64,000 nt of DNA from QQWI01 sp964522015 (GTDB lineage: Bacteria > Bacillota > Clostridia > Peptostreptococcales > Acidaminobacteraceae). The translations under genes and the position numbers were made by a program. Shown piece after piece: positions 17,587-25,796 of this stretch (its first letter is position 1; each line of letters opens with the position of its first letter). Below the pieces are notes generated by a model. It had not been told where the DNA came from. It saw only the letters and a list, made by a program, of their open reading frames with translations, and made no database searches. The stretch covers positions 75,410 through 139,409 of the forward strand of contig CAZFST010000007.1 of NCBI GenBank assembly GCA_964522015.1, read 5' to 3'.

Positions 17587-17607
17587 GCTGGAGCGCTATG
17601 CTCCAGC
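17587..17607 (-). other. Perfect hairpin between rplB and rpsS
   Basis: GCTGGAGC (17587-17594) and GCTCCAGC (17600-17607) form an 8-bp GC-rich stem with a 5-nt loop. No T run follows, so it is more likely a processing or stability element than a terminator. Confidence 0.6.
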
Positions 17608-17615
17608 GCGCCATA

Positions 17616-18452
17616 TTACTTAGCGTGTTTTGATTTAACGATAAACTTATTAGATAATTTGTTTTTCTTTCTTGTTTTGTAACCAAGTGCTGGCTTACCC
17701 CAAGGCGTAACTGGATTTGGACGACCGATTGGCGATCTACCTTCACCACCACCGTGTGGATGGTCATTTGGATTCATTACAGATCCACGGACAGTTGGTC
17801 GAATACCCATATGGCGTTTTCTACCAGCTTTACCGATTGTGATATTGAAATGATCCGAGTTACCAACAACACCGATTGTCGCGCGGCATTCAGAACGAAC
17901 AAGTCGTACTTCACCGGACGGCAGTCTTACTGTTGCGTAAGTACCTTCTTTAGCCATCAACTGTGCTGAAAGACCAGCTGATCTAACAAGTTGAGCACCT
18001 TTACCAGGTTTAAGTTCGATGTTGTGGATGAAAGTACCCACTGGCATAGACTTAAGTGGCATAGCATTACCTGTTTTGATGTCGACGTTTTCAAGACCAC
18101 TGATAACAGTGTCACCTACAAATAATTTGTTTGGTGCAATAATGTATCGTCTTTCACCATCTGCATAAAGTAGAAGTGCGATGTTTGCAGAACGATTAGG
18201 GTCATACTCAATCGCTTCAACTCGCGCAGGCACATCATCTTTAGTACGTTTGAAATCGATTATTCTGTACTTAACTCGATTTCCACCGCCTTTATGACGA
18301 ACAGTAATCTTACCTGAATTGTTACGACCAGAATGCTTCTTGAGTATTTCAACCAATGCCTTTTCAGGAGTTGATTTAGTGATCTCTTCAAATGTCGAAC
18401 ATGTCATCTGTCTTCTTGCAGGTGAAGTAGGTTTAAAACTTTTGATTCCCAT
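17616..18452 (-). CDS. rplB: 50S ribosomal protein L2
   Basis: The 278-residue protein is required for peptidyl transferase activity and subunit joining. It shows HSGRNNSGKITVRHKGGG, the conserved HPHGGGEGRSPIGR loop whose histidine lies near the catalytic centre, and the basic tail TRKKNKLSNKFIV. Confidence 0.98.
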   Translation of the reverse strand: MGIKSFKPTSPARRQMTCSTFEEITKSTPEKALVEILKKHSGRNNSGKITVRHKGGGNRVKYRIIDFKRTKDDVPARVEAIEYDPNRSANIALLLYADGERRYIIAPNKLFVGDTVISGLENVDIKTGNAMPLKSMPVGTFIHNIELKPGKGAQLVRSAGLSAQLMAKEGTYATVRLPSGEVRLVRSECRATIGVVGNSDHFNITIGKAGRKRHMGIRPTVRGSVMNPNDHPHGGGEGRSPIGRPNPVTPWGKPALGYKTRKKNKLSNKFIVKSKHAK

Positions 18453-18476
18453 GATTTTCCCTCCTTCTCTGATTAA

Positions 18477-18767
18477 TTACATTCCTTCAAAGAATTCAAT
18501 TTCTTTGCTGTTTGCTGTTAAAGTAACAATCGCTTTTTTCCAAGTTCTTGTACGCCCAACAAAACGACCTTGTTTTTTAGGCTTGCCTTTTACAACTACA
18601 GTGTTGACGTTAGCTACTGTTATGCCAAAGATCTGCTCAAGAGCGCCTTTAACTTCAGTTTTGTTAACTCTTCTGTCCACTTCAAAAGTGTACTTGCGCC
18701 CAGCCGTTTGAGACATAGAGTGCTCTGTGATAATAGGCTTGATGATTATATCGTATGCCGTTTTCAT
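18477..18767 (-). CDS. rplW: 50S ribosomal protein L23
   Basis: The 96-residue tunnel-exit protein docks trigger factor and SRP. It reads IIKPIITEHSM, YTFEVDRRVNKTEVKGALE and GKPKKQGRFVGRTRTWKKA. It overlaps rplD by 1 nt. Confidence 0.97.
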   Translation of the reverse strand: MKTAYDIIIKPIITEHSMSQTAGRKYTFEVDRRVNKTEVKGALEQIFGITVANVNTVVVKGKPKKQGRFVGRTRTWKKAIVTLTANSKEIEFFEGM

Positions 18768-19390
18768 TATGCGTACACCTCCTCAATTTTTTGCACCGCA
18801 GCTTTTGTCAAGATAAGTGTGTTGCAGTTCAAAATGTCATAGACATTGATTTCTCCAACAAAAGTAGCTTTAACACCTGTGATGTTGCGAGCAGATTTGT
18901 AAACAGTTTCGTTTACTTCAGCAGTATAAACCATTGATTTCTTACCCGCTTTTACGTTGCCAAGCATTTCGACAACAGCTTTTGTTTTTACTGAAGCAAA
19001 TTGAATGTCATCAAGAACGATGAGTTCATTTGATTTTACTTTTGCACTTAGAGCAGATTTCAAAGCAATACGCTTTACCTTTTTAGGTAATACATAGCTG
19101 AAATCTCTAGGCTTTTTAGCGAAAGCCACACCACCACCAACGAAGTGAGGTGCTCTGATTGTACCTTGACGTGCGTTACCTGTACCCTTTTGTTTAAAAG
19201 GTTTTCTGCCACCGCCACGCACCTCTGCTCTAGTTTTAGCAGCATGCGTACCTTGTCTTTGGTTAGCCAAGAAGTTCTTTACTGCTTCGTGAAGTACATT
19301 TGCATTCACTTCAGTATTGAAAATTGATTCGTTGAGTTCCAACGTATCGACCGTTTGACCTTGAATGTTTAAAACATTAATTGTAGGCAC
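18767..19390 (-). CDS. rplD: 50S ribosomal protein L4
   Basis: The 207-residue protein has the tunnel-lining loop QGTHAAKTRAEVRGGGRKP followed by QKGTGNARQGTIRAPHFVGGG. In some bacteria L4 represses the S10 operon through its leader; here a structured leader precedes rpsJ, but a link to L4 is not shown. Confidence 0.97.
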   Translation of the reverse strand: MPTINVLNIQGQTVDTLELNESIFNTEVNANVLHEAVKNFLANQRQGTHAAKTRAEVRGGGRKPFKQKGTGNARQGTIRAPHFVGGGVAFAKKPRDFSYVLPKKVKRIALKSALSAKVKSNELIVLDDIQFASVKTKAVVEMLGNVKAGKKSMVYTAEVNETVYKSARNITGVKATFVGEINVYDILNCNTLILTKAAVQKIEEVYA

Positions 19391-19416
19391 TGTATTTCCT
19401 CCTTTCCCAAGTCAGT

Positions 19417-20049
19417 TTACTTAGAAGCCTTGACAGCTTCTTGAACGATGACAAGTCCGCCCTTTGGACCAGGAATAGCACCCTTTACCAAAAGAAGATT
19501 TCTTTCTGCATCGACTCTTACGAGCTCCAAGTTTTGAACAGTTACTCGTTCGTTGCCCATTCTTCCTGCCATTGGCATACCTTTAAGTACACGTGCAGGA
19601 TATGAAGCGGAACCAATAGAACCCCCACCTCTGTGATATTTAGAACCGTGAGTCTCAGGACCTCTTGATTGGTTCCAACGTCTGATAGGACCTTCTGTTC
19701 CCTTACCTTTAGATGTTCCGATGACATCGATTAATTCAATGCCTTCGAAAATCGAGCAAGAAACTTCTTGACCAACTGTGTAACCTTCTACAGATTCAAC
19801 TCTAACTTCTCTAACAACACGCTTTGGCGCGACGCCAGATTTTGCAAAGTGACCCTTTTCAGGCTTGTTCGTTCTGCTTTCCTTCTTAGGTTCGAAACCT
19901 ACTTGAATTGCATTGTAACCATCATTCGCAACTGTTTTGATCTGTGTGATAAACACAGGACCAGCTTCGATAACAGATACTGGTACAAATTGGCCGTTTT
20001 CACTGAAAATTTGCGTCATGCCAATTTTTCTACCTAAAATACTTCTCAT
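19417..20049 (-). CDS. rplC: 50S ribosomal protein L3
   Basis: The 210-residue protein begins MRSILGRKIGMTQIF at ATG 20049 after ACAGGAGGTG; a 14-codon upstream extension is excluded. The central loop contains GPETHGSKYHRGGGSIG and reaches the peptidyl transferase centre; the Gln methylation region lies in it. Confidence 0.97.
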   Translation of the reverse strand: MRSILGRKIGMTQIFSENGQFVPVSVIEAGPVFITQIKTVANDGYNAIQVGFEPKKESRTNKPEKGHFAKSGVAPKRVVREVRVESVEGYTVGQEVSCSIFEGIELIDVIGTSKGKGTEGPIRRWNQSRGPETHGSKYHRGGGSIGSASYPARVLKGMPMAGRMGNERVTVQNLELVRVDAERNLLLVKGAIPGPKGGLVIVQEAVKASK

Positions 20050-20139
20050 AAAGACACCTCCTGTTAATCTTACAGCGGATTGCTTGTGCAATCATACTAA
20101 GCTACCAGGGTTTTATCAACCTTGATCTTAGTTCGCAAC

Positions 20140-20451
20140 TTAAAGTTTGATCTCTATATCTACACCAGCAGGTAGATCGAGCTTAGTAAGTGCATCGACA
20201 GTTTTTGCTGTCGGGTTAATGATGTCGATCAGACGCTTGTGTGTGCGCATCTCGAATTGCTCTCTAGAGTCTTTGTACTTATGTACAGCTCTTAAGATTG
20301 TGATGATTTCCTTTTTAGTAGGAAGTGGAACTGGACCAGATACTTCTGCACCCGTTCTTTTTGCAGTTTCTACAATTTTAGCTGCAGAGCTGTCAAGAAC
20401 TTTGTGATCAAAAGATTTCAATCTGATTCTGATTTTTTGTGCGTTTGCCAT
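20140..20451 (-). CDS. rpsJ: 30S ribosomal protein S10 (NusE)
   Basis: The 103-residue first gene of the S10 operon reads IRIRLKSFDHKVLD, SGPVPLPTKKEIITI and YKDSREQFEMRTHKRLIDI. Besides its ribosomal role S10 partners NusB/NusG in antitermination. It is preceded by a long leader and two promoters. Confidence 0.98.
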   Translation of the reverse strand: MANAQKIRIRLKSFDHKVLDSSAAKIVETAKRTGAEVSGPVPLPTKKEIITILRAVHKYKDSREQFEMRTHKRLIDIINPTAKTVDALTKLDLPAGVDIEIKL

Positions 20452-20650
20452 TGAAGTTTCCTCCTTAAAATAATATACGCCGTCGTCTTAGCTGTCGAAA
20501 ACTTAGCCGGGCGTTCACGGTTAAACCGTAAACAAAAGCCAAGTCACCTTAGCTCGCCCACTTCTAACGAGTGGACCGTTCTCTGCGGAAATTCTCTGAA
20601 ACTGGCCGATTCCAGTAACTTCCCGCATCATCGCAGTACAAACATGCCAT
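20452..20650 (-). promoter_or_regulatory. Structured leader of the S10 operon
   Basis: The roughly 200 nt before rpsJ can fold into at least three hairpins: 20585-20626 (outer GCGGGAA/TTTCCGC with inner ACTGG/CCAGT), 20558-20574 (CCACT/AGTGG) and 20513-20533 (8-bp stem). No T run follows any of them, so control, if present, would be translational or by protein binding rather than simple attenuation. Confidence 0.6.
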
Positions 20651-20653
20651 ATC

Positions 20654-20682
20654 AGTATACATCAATCAATCTACAAGAGCAA
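20654..20682 (-). promoter_or_regulatory. Possible second promoter of the S10 operon
   Basis: On the minus strand TTGCTC (20677-20682) and TATACT (20654-20659) are 17 bp apart, about 105 bp downstream of the stronger promoter. Confidence 0.45.
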
Positions 20683-20759
20683 GCTTATTTTCAATGAAAA
20701 TATCAACGTTCCTGTTAACTAATTGCAATACTTTACTTCCTGTTTGACATAACTATTCT

Positions 20760-20788
20760 ATTATACAGGTGCTTTGTCACTTTGGCAA
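20760..20788 (-). promoter_or_regulatory. Sigma-A promoter of the S10 operon
   Basis: TTGCCA (20783-20788) and a perfect TATAAT (20760-20765) are separated by 17 bp on the minus strand, giving a leader of about 300 nt before rpsJ. Confidence 0.75.
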
Positions 20789-20863
20789 GTGTTTATTTTC
20801 GACATTTTTATCTTTGTAAGCACAAGTCATAAAGGGTCATCAGCTAATATATTGAGTTAGTAT

Positions 20864-20894
20864 AAAAGGGCGAATCCTAAGATTCGCCCTTTTT
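20864..20894 (-). terminator. Terminator of tuf1
   Basis: AAAAGGGCGAATC / GATTCGCCCTTTT form a 13-bp stem with a 4-nt loop, 23 bp after the tuf1 stop, with T-rich DNA behind it on the minus strand. A diverged copy follows tuf2 at 36941-36975. Confidence 0.85.
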
Positions 20895-20916
20895 ACTTAT
20901 ATCAATTATTTAAATA

Positions 20917-22107
20917 TTATTCGATGATTGATGCTACCGCGCCAGCGCCAACAGTACGGCCACCTTCACGGATTGAGAAGTTCAAACCAGTCTCGATTGC
21001 GATTGGTGCAATGAGTTCGATTTCCATCTCGATATTGTCGCCAGGCATGCACATTTCTACGCCAGCTGGAAGAGCGATTGAACCAGTTACGTCAGTTGTT
21101 CTGAAGAAGAACTGTGGTCTGTAACCGTTAAAGAATGGTGTATGTCTGCCACCCTCTTCTTTTTTCAAAACGTAGATTTGAGCTTTGAATTTTGTATGTG
21201 GGTTAACTGAACCCGGTTTAGCAAGAACTTGACCTCTTTCGATGTCTGTTCTTTGAACACCTCGAAGAAGTGCGCCAACGTTATCGCCAGCTCTACCTTC
21301 ATCAAGAAGTTTTCTAAACATTTCAACGCCAGTACAAACAACTTTACGTTTTTCTTCTGCAAGACCAACGATTTCAACTTCTTCTTGAACTTTTACGATA
21401 CCTCTTTCAATTCTACCAGTCGCAACAGTACCACGACCTGTAATTGAGAAGACGTCCTCGATTGGCATCAAGAATGGTTTATCTGTATCACGTTGCGGAG
21501 TTGGGATATATTCGTCGATGATGTCAAACATCTCAACGATTTTTTGTTGCCATTCTGGTTTGCCTTCAAGTGCAAGAAGAGCAGAACCACGAATGATTGG
21601 CGTATCGTCGCCAGGGAAGTCATAATCAGAAAGCAATTCTCTGATTTCCATTTCAACTAATTCAAGAAGTTCTTCGTCATCTACTGCATCACACTTGTTA
21701 AGGAATACAACGATGTAAGGAACACCAACTTGACGAGCAAGTAGGATATGCTCACGAGTTTGTGGCATTGGACCATCTGTTGCAGATACAACAAGAATTG
21801 AACCGTCCATTTGCGCTGCACCAGTGATCATGTTCTTTACGTAGTCGGCATGGCCCGGGCAATCTACATGAGCGTAGTGTCTTGCTGGGGTTTCGTATTC
21901 TACGTGAGCTGTAGAGATTGTGATACCACGTTCTCTTTCTTCTGGAGCTTTGTCGATGTTAGCGAAGTCAACCTTAGCGCCAAGACCGTACTTTTCAAAC
22001 AACGTCAATGTAATTGCTGCTGTTAAAGTAGTTTTACCATGGTCAACGTGGCCAATTGTGCCGATGTTAACATGCGGTTTATTTCTTTCGAATTTTTGCT
22101 TACCCAT
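20917..22107 (-). CDS. tuf: Elongation factor Tu (complete copy)
   Basis: The 396-residue GTPase delivers aminoacyl-tRNA to the ribosome. Motifs are GHVDHGKTTLTAA (P-loop), RGITISTAHVEYE (switch I), DCPGHADYVKNM (switch II) and NKCDAVDD (guanine specificity). It is the last gene of the str operon. A second copy lies at 37000-37279, interrupted by an assembly gap. Confidence 0.98.
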   Translation of the reverse strand: MGKQKFERNKPHVNIGTIGHVDHGKTTLTAAITLTLFEKYGLGAKVDFANIDKAPEERERGITISTAHVEYETPARHYAHVDCPGHADYVKNMITGAAQMDGSILVVSATDGPMPQTREHILLARQVGVPYIVVFLNKCDAVDDEELLELVEMEIRELLSDYDFPGDDTPIIRGSALLALEGKPEWQQKIVEMFDIIDEYIPTPQRDTDKPFLMPIEDVFSITGRGTVATGRIERGIVKVQEEVEIVGLAEEKRKVVCTGVEMFRKLLDEGRAGDNVGALLRGVQRTDIERGQVLAKPGSVNPHTKFKAQIYVLKKEEGGRHTPFFNGYRPQFFFRTTDVTGSIALPAGVEMCMPGDNIEMEIELIAPIAIETGLNFSIREGGRTVGAGAVASIIE

Positions 22108-22121
22108 TGGAATGTTCCTCC

Positions 22122-24185
22122 TTATTTTTTACCTAGTACAGTTTCTGCGATACTGTTAGGTACTGCTTCGTAATGACTAAATACCATTGTATAGTTACCA
22201 CGACCTTGTGTTTTAGAACGCAAGTCAGTTGAATAACCAAACATTTGAGCCAAAGGTACATGTGCACGAATGGTTTGAACACCATACTCAGCATCCATAC
22301 CTTCAAGTTTACCACGTCGTGAGTTAAGGTCGCCGATTACATCGCCGATATAGTCCTCAGGCACAACAACTTCAACTTTCATGTAAGGCTCAAGAAGCAC
22401 GCCGCCGCCTTTTCTGACAGCTTCTTTAACCGCCATAGAACCAGCGATTTTAAATGCCATCTCAGAAGAGTCGACTTCGTGGTACGAACCGTCATAAAGC
22501 TCAACAGTGATATCTACGATTTCGTAGCCACCAAGAGGTCCGCTTTGTAACGACTCTTGAATACCTTCATTGATTTTAGGAATATATTCTTTAGGAATCG
22601 AGCCACCAGTAACAGCATTGATAAAGGTATAACCCTTACCAGGCTCAGCTGGCATAACGCGAATCTTAACATGACCGTATTGACCACGACCACCAGATTG
22701 CTTAGAGTACTTATGATCTACATTCGTAGCATTTCTAAGAGTCTCTTTGTAAGCAACTTGAGGAGCACCAACATTAGCTTCTACTTTAAATTCTCGGAGC
22801 AAACGATCAACGATGATTTCCAAGTGAAGCTCACCCATACCAGCGATGATAACTTGACCAGTTTCTTCGTCTGTGTATGTTTTGAAAGTTGGATCTTCTT
22901 CAGCAAGTTTCGCAAGTGCAAGGCCCATTTTTTCTTGGCTAGCTTTAGTTTTTGGTTCAATAGCAACATTGATTACTGGCTCAGGGAATTCCATCTTCTC
23001 TAGGATGATTTCGTGATCAGGATCACAAAGTGTATCGCCCGTAGTTGTATACTTTAGACCAACCGCTGCTGCGATATCCCCAGCATATACTTTGTTGATT
23101 TCTTCACGCTTATTAGCATGCATCTGAAGAATACGACCGATTCTTTCCTTCTTGCCTTTTGTTGAGTTTTGAACGTAAGAACCTGCTTCTAATGTACCAG
23201 AGTACACACGGAAGAATGTCAAACGACCAACGAAAGGATCCGTCATGATCTTAAACGCCAAAGAAGAGAATGGCTCTGAATCAGATGAAGTTCTGTGCGC
23301 TTCTTCCTCGTCGACTGTACCTTTGATAGATTCAATGTCAAGTGGCGAAGGCATGTAAGCAACGACAGCATCCAACATCAACTGGACACCTTTGTTCTTA
23401 TATGAAGAACCACAGAATACTGGCACTACTAAGTTAGCAATAGTTGCTTTTCTTAGTGCGACAACAATCTCTTCAACCGAAGGCTCTTCGCCTTCAAGGT
23501 ATTTCATAAGAAGAGCTTCGTCAGTTTCAGAAACCGCTTCAACTAATTTAAGTCTCGCTTGCTTTGATTCTTCCAACATATTTGCTGGAATCGGTACGAT
23601 TTCAACTTCAGTACCTAAATCGTTTCTGTACATCGTCGCTTCGAATTTAACAAGGTCGATGATACCAACAAAATCATTTTCAGCGCCGATTGGCAATTGT
23701 GCAGGAACCGCATTTGCCTTAAGACGATCTTTCATCATGTTAACAACACGCATAAAGTCAGCGCCAGTAATGTCCATTTTATTAACAAATGCCATACGTG
23801 GTACTTGATATCTATTTGCTTGTCTCCAAACTGTTTCTGATTGTGGCTCAACGCCACCCTTTGCACAGAAAACAGCAACTGATCCATCTAGTACACGAAG
23901 TGAACGTTGAACTTCAACTGTAAAGTCAACGTGGCCAGGTGTATCGATGATGTTGATTCTATGATTATCCCATTGGCAAGTTGTTGCAGCAGACGTGATT
24001 GTTATACCACGCTCTTGCTCTTGCTCCATCCAGTCCATTGTGGCTGCGCCATCATGAACTTCGCCGATTTTATGCGATACGCCTGTGTAATACAAGATAC
24101 GTTCTGTAGTTGTAGTTTTACCAGCATCGATATGCGCCATGATACCAATGTTTCTGGTTTTTTCTAAAGCAAAAGCTCTACTCAC
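22122..24185 (-). CDS. fusA: Elongation factor G
   Basis: The 687-residue translocase begins VSRAFALEKTRNIGIMAHID at GTG 24185 after GGTGGGG; the 20-codon longer frame is unlikely. GTPase motifs AHIDAGKTTTTE, DTPGHVDF and NKMD are intact, and domains III-V follow (GMGELHLEI, GSYHEVDSSEMAFK). Length is typical. Confidence 0.97.
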   Translation of the reverse strand: MSRAFALEKTRNIGIMAHIDAGKTTTTERILYYTGVSHKIGEVHDGAATMDWMEQEQERGITITSAATTCQWDNHRINIIDTPGHVDFTVEVQRSLRVLDGSVAVFCAKGGVEPQSETVWRQANRYQVPRMAFVNKMDITGADFMRVVNMMKDRLKANAVPAQLPIGAENDFVGIIDLVKFEATMYRNDLGTEVEIVPIPANMLEESKQARLKLVEAVSETDEALLMKYLEGEEPSVEEIVVALRKATIANLVVPVFCGSSYKNKGVQLMLDAVVAYMPSPLDIESIKGTVDEEEAHRTSSDSEPFSSLAFKIMTDPFVGRLTFFRVYSGTLEAGSYVQNSTKGKKERIGRILQMHANKREEINKVYAGDIAAAVGLKYTTTGDTLCDPDHEIILEKMEFPEPVINVAIEPKTKASQEKMGLALAKLAEEDPTFKTYTDEETGQVIIAGMGELHLEIIVDRLLREFKVEANVGAPQVAYKETLRNATNVDHKYSKQSGGRGQYGHVKIRVMPAEPGKGYTFINAVTGGSIPKEYIPKINEGIQESLQSGPLGGYEIVDITVELYDGSYHEVDSSEMAFKIAGSMAVKEAVRKGGGVLLEPYMKVEVVVPEDYIGDVIGDLNSRRGKLEGMDAEYGVQTIRAHVPLAQMFGYSTDLRSKTQGRGNYTMVFSHYEAVPNSIAETVLGKK

Positions 24186-24274
24186 AGTTTCCCCACCTTT
24201 CCAAAATATATTCGTCTCAATAACAGAAAGTTTAGGAAGCATCATGGCACAGGGCCATCATGCTTCTCAACCAT

Positions 24275-24745
24275 CTAGAATCTATAACTTGCGAATGCCT
24301 TGTTAGCTTCAGCCATTTTATGAGTATCTTCTTTCTTCTTAACAGAAGACCCAGTGTTATTAGCTGCATCCATCAACTCTTTAGCGAGTTTTTCTTCCAT
24401 TGTACGCTCGCCACGTTTACGAGTTTGGATAGTCAACCAACGGATTCCCAATGTCTTACGTCTTTCTGGACGTACTTCAACTGGAACCTGGTAGTTAGAA
24501 CCACCAACACGACGTGAACGTACTTCAAGAACAGGCATGATATTGTCCATAGCTTGGTTGAATACATCCAAAGCATCTTTGCCAGTTTTCTCAGCAATTG
24601 TTTCTAGTGCACCGTAGACAATTTTCTGTGCTACGCCTTTTTTACCATCATACATGATTTGGTTAATCAATTTGGTCAACATTTTTGATCCGTATACAGG
24701 ATCTGCCAACACGATTCTTTTTGGTGCTTTACCTTTTCTAGACAC
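24275..24745 (-). CDS. rpsG: 30S ribosomal protein S7
   Basis: The 156-residue head-nucleating protein starts at GTG 24745 (MSRKGKAPKR) after AGGAGGGAA and has DPVYGSKMLTKLINQIM, EVRSRRVGGSNYQVP and RWLTIQTRKRGERTM. A hairpin and an intercistronic terminator lie upstream. Confidence 0.97.
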   Translation of the reverse strand: MSRKGKAPKRIVLADPVYGSKMLTKLINQIMYDGKKGVAQKIVYGALETIAEKTGKDALDVFNQAMDNIMPVLEVRSRRVGGSNYQVPVEVRPERRKTLGIRWLTIQTRKRGERTMEEKLAKELMDAANNTGSSVKKKEDTHKMAEANKAFASYRF

Positions 24746-24793
24746 GACTCTTCCCTCCTAGATTATACAAATTTACTCATCGGTACTCAACAT

Positions 24794-24815
24794 CTTAGCA
24801 TACAGCAATGCTAAG
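24794..24815 (-). other. Hairpin in the rpsL-rpsG spacer
   Basis: CTTAGCAT and ATGCTAAG form an 8-bp stem with a 6-nt loop about 50 nt before rpsG. S7 represses translation at the S12-S7 spacer in E. coli; a similar role here is only a possibility. Confidence 0.5.
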
Positions 24816-24850
24816 ACATTTTGTGTGTCGGTTCAAACAGACTTAACTCA

Positions 24851-24882
24851 TGAAAAAACCTCGTCCCAATGACGAAACGAGG
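24851..24882 (-). terminator. Intercistronic terminator between rpsL and rpsG
   Basis: CCTCGT (24859-24864) and ACGAGG (24877-24882) pair and the minus strand continues with TTTTTT. It lies just after the rpsL stop and should attenuate downstream rpsG-fusA-tuf transcription. Confidence 0.7.
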
Positions 24883-24889
24883 CAAATCA

Positions 24890-25321
24890 TTACTTTTTCG
24901 CCGCTTTCGCTGCTTTAGGTCTCTTAGTACCGTACTTAGATCTTGCTTGTAATTTTTTCGCGACACCTTGCGTATCAAGAACACCACGCACGATGTGATA
25001 ACGAACACCCGGTAAGTCTTTTACTCTACCGCCACGGATTAAGACAACACTATGCTCTTGCAAGTTGTGGCCTTCACCCGGGATGTAAGCAGAAACTTCC
25101 ATACCATTTGTCAAACGAACTCTCGCGACTTTTCTAAGAGCCGAGTTAGGTTTTTTTGGTGTCATGGTTTTTACAGATGTACAAACACCTCTCTTTTGAG
25201 GAGAAGATTGCTTAACAGGAACTCTTTTCAATGAATTGAAAGTTCTTTGCAAAGCAGGTGACGTACTCTTGTCAATTTGTTGCTCTCTACCCTTACGGAT
25301 AAGTTGGTTAATAGTTGGCAT
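24890..25321 (-). CDS. rpsL: 30S ribosomal protein S12
   Basis: The 143-residue decoding-centre protein begins MPTINQLIRKGR at ATG 25321. TPKKPNSALRK retains the lysine equivalent to E. coli Lys42 and PGVRYHIVRG is unchanged, so no classical streptomycin-resistance substitution is seen. The C-terminal tail is Lys/Ala-rich. Confidence 0.97.
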   Translation of the reverse strand: MPTINQLIRKGREQQIDKSTSPALQRTFNSLKRVPVKQSSPQKRGVCTSVKTMTPKKPNSALRKVARVRLTNGMEVSAYIPGEGHNLQEHSVVLIRGGRVKDLPGVRYHIVRGVLDTQGVAKKLQARSKYGTKRPKAAKAAKK

Positions 25322-25361
25322 TGACTGCACCTCCTTTTTGATTATTCCGCGGTACGCGGTT

Positions 25362-25604
25362 TTATTTTATAATGACTGCTGCTGCAGCACCGACGTCGAT
25401 GTGACAAAATCGACCAAGTTCATTCATAGTAGCTACAAAATGAATTGGCACATTTTTTTCTTTCGCTAACTCGACAATACGATGGGTCACATTTACTTCT
25501 GCATCAAGTGCCACAAATACCTGATTGGCGCGGTCATCCCTTAAAGCTCTAGAGACCTGTTTGATGCCGATCTGAAATTTCTCACGATCAAAATTACTGA
25601 CCAC
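25362..25604 (-). CDS. L7Ae-family RNA-binding protein (YbxF-like)
   Basis: The 80-residue protein starts at GTG 25604, 7 nt after GAAGGAGG. It matches the small L7Ae/L30e fold proteins (VSRALRDDRANQVFVALDAE, VPIHFVATMNELGRFCHID) found upstream of rpsL in Firmicutes; Bacillus YbxF binds kink-turn RNA. It is the first gene of the str operon, 40 bp before rpsL. Confidence 0.88.
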   Translation of the reverse strand: MVSNFDREKFQIGIKQVSRALRDDRANQVFVALDAEVNVTHRIVELAKEKNVPIHFVATMNELGRFCHIDVGAAAAVIIK

Positions 25605-25664
25605 AGCGCATCCTCCTTCATGTGCAACAACTGCAAATGACTGAGGCAATTAGCGCACTTTACA

Positions 25665-25693
25665 AGTTTAGCACCAGATGTAATTGGTGTCAA
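25665..25693 (-). promoter_or_regulatory. Sigma-A promoter of the str operon
   Basis: A perfect -35 TTGACA (25688-25693) and TAAACT (25665-25670) with a 17-bp spacer lie 60 bp before the L7Ae-like gene. Confidence 0.75.
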
Positions 25694-25748
25694 CATAAAA
25701 ATTATTTAATTTGCGGGTCTAGGCGTCCATTTCCGATCGCTTAGACCC
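25694..25748 (-). terminator. Probable terminator of rpoBC
   Basis: GGGTCTA-a-GCG pairs with CGC-c-TAGACCC (25738-25748 with 25715-25725), a 10-bp stem with one mismatch. The T-rich tract (TAATTTTTATG) comes about 10 nt later, so termination may be partial. Confidence 0.5.
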
Positions 25749-25796
25749 ACATAAATTTGTGCATTTAACGCTTATTTGGTAATACTAACAAACCAA

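Noticed and set aside
24746..24774. TTGAGT-N17-TATAAT before rpsG
   Set aside because: The start site would fall within the Shine-Dalgarno sequence of rpsG, so it would give a poorly translated RNA; probably chance.
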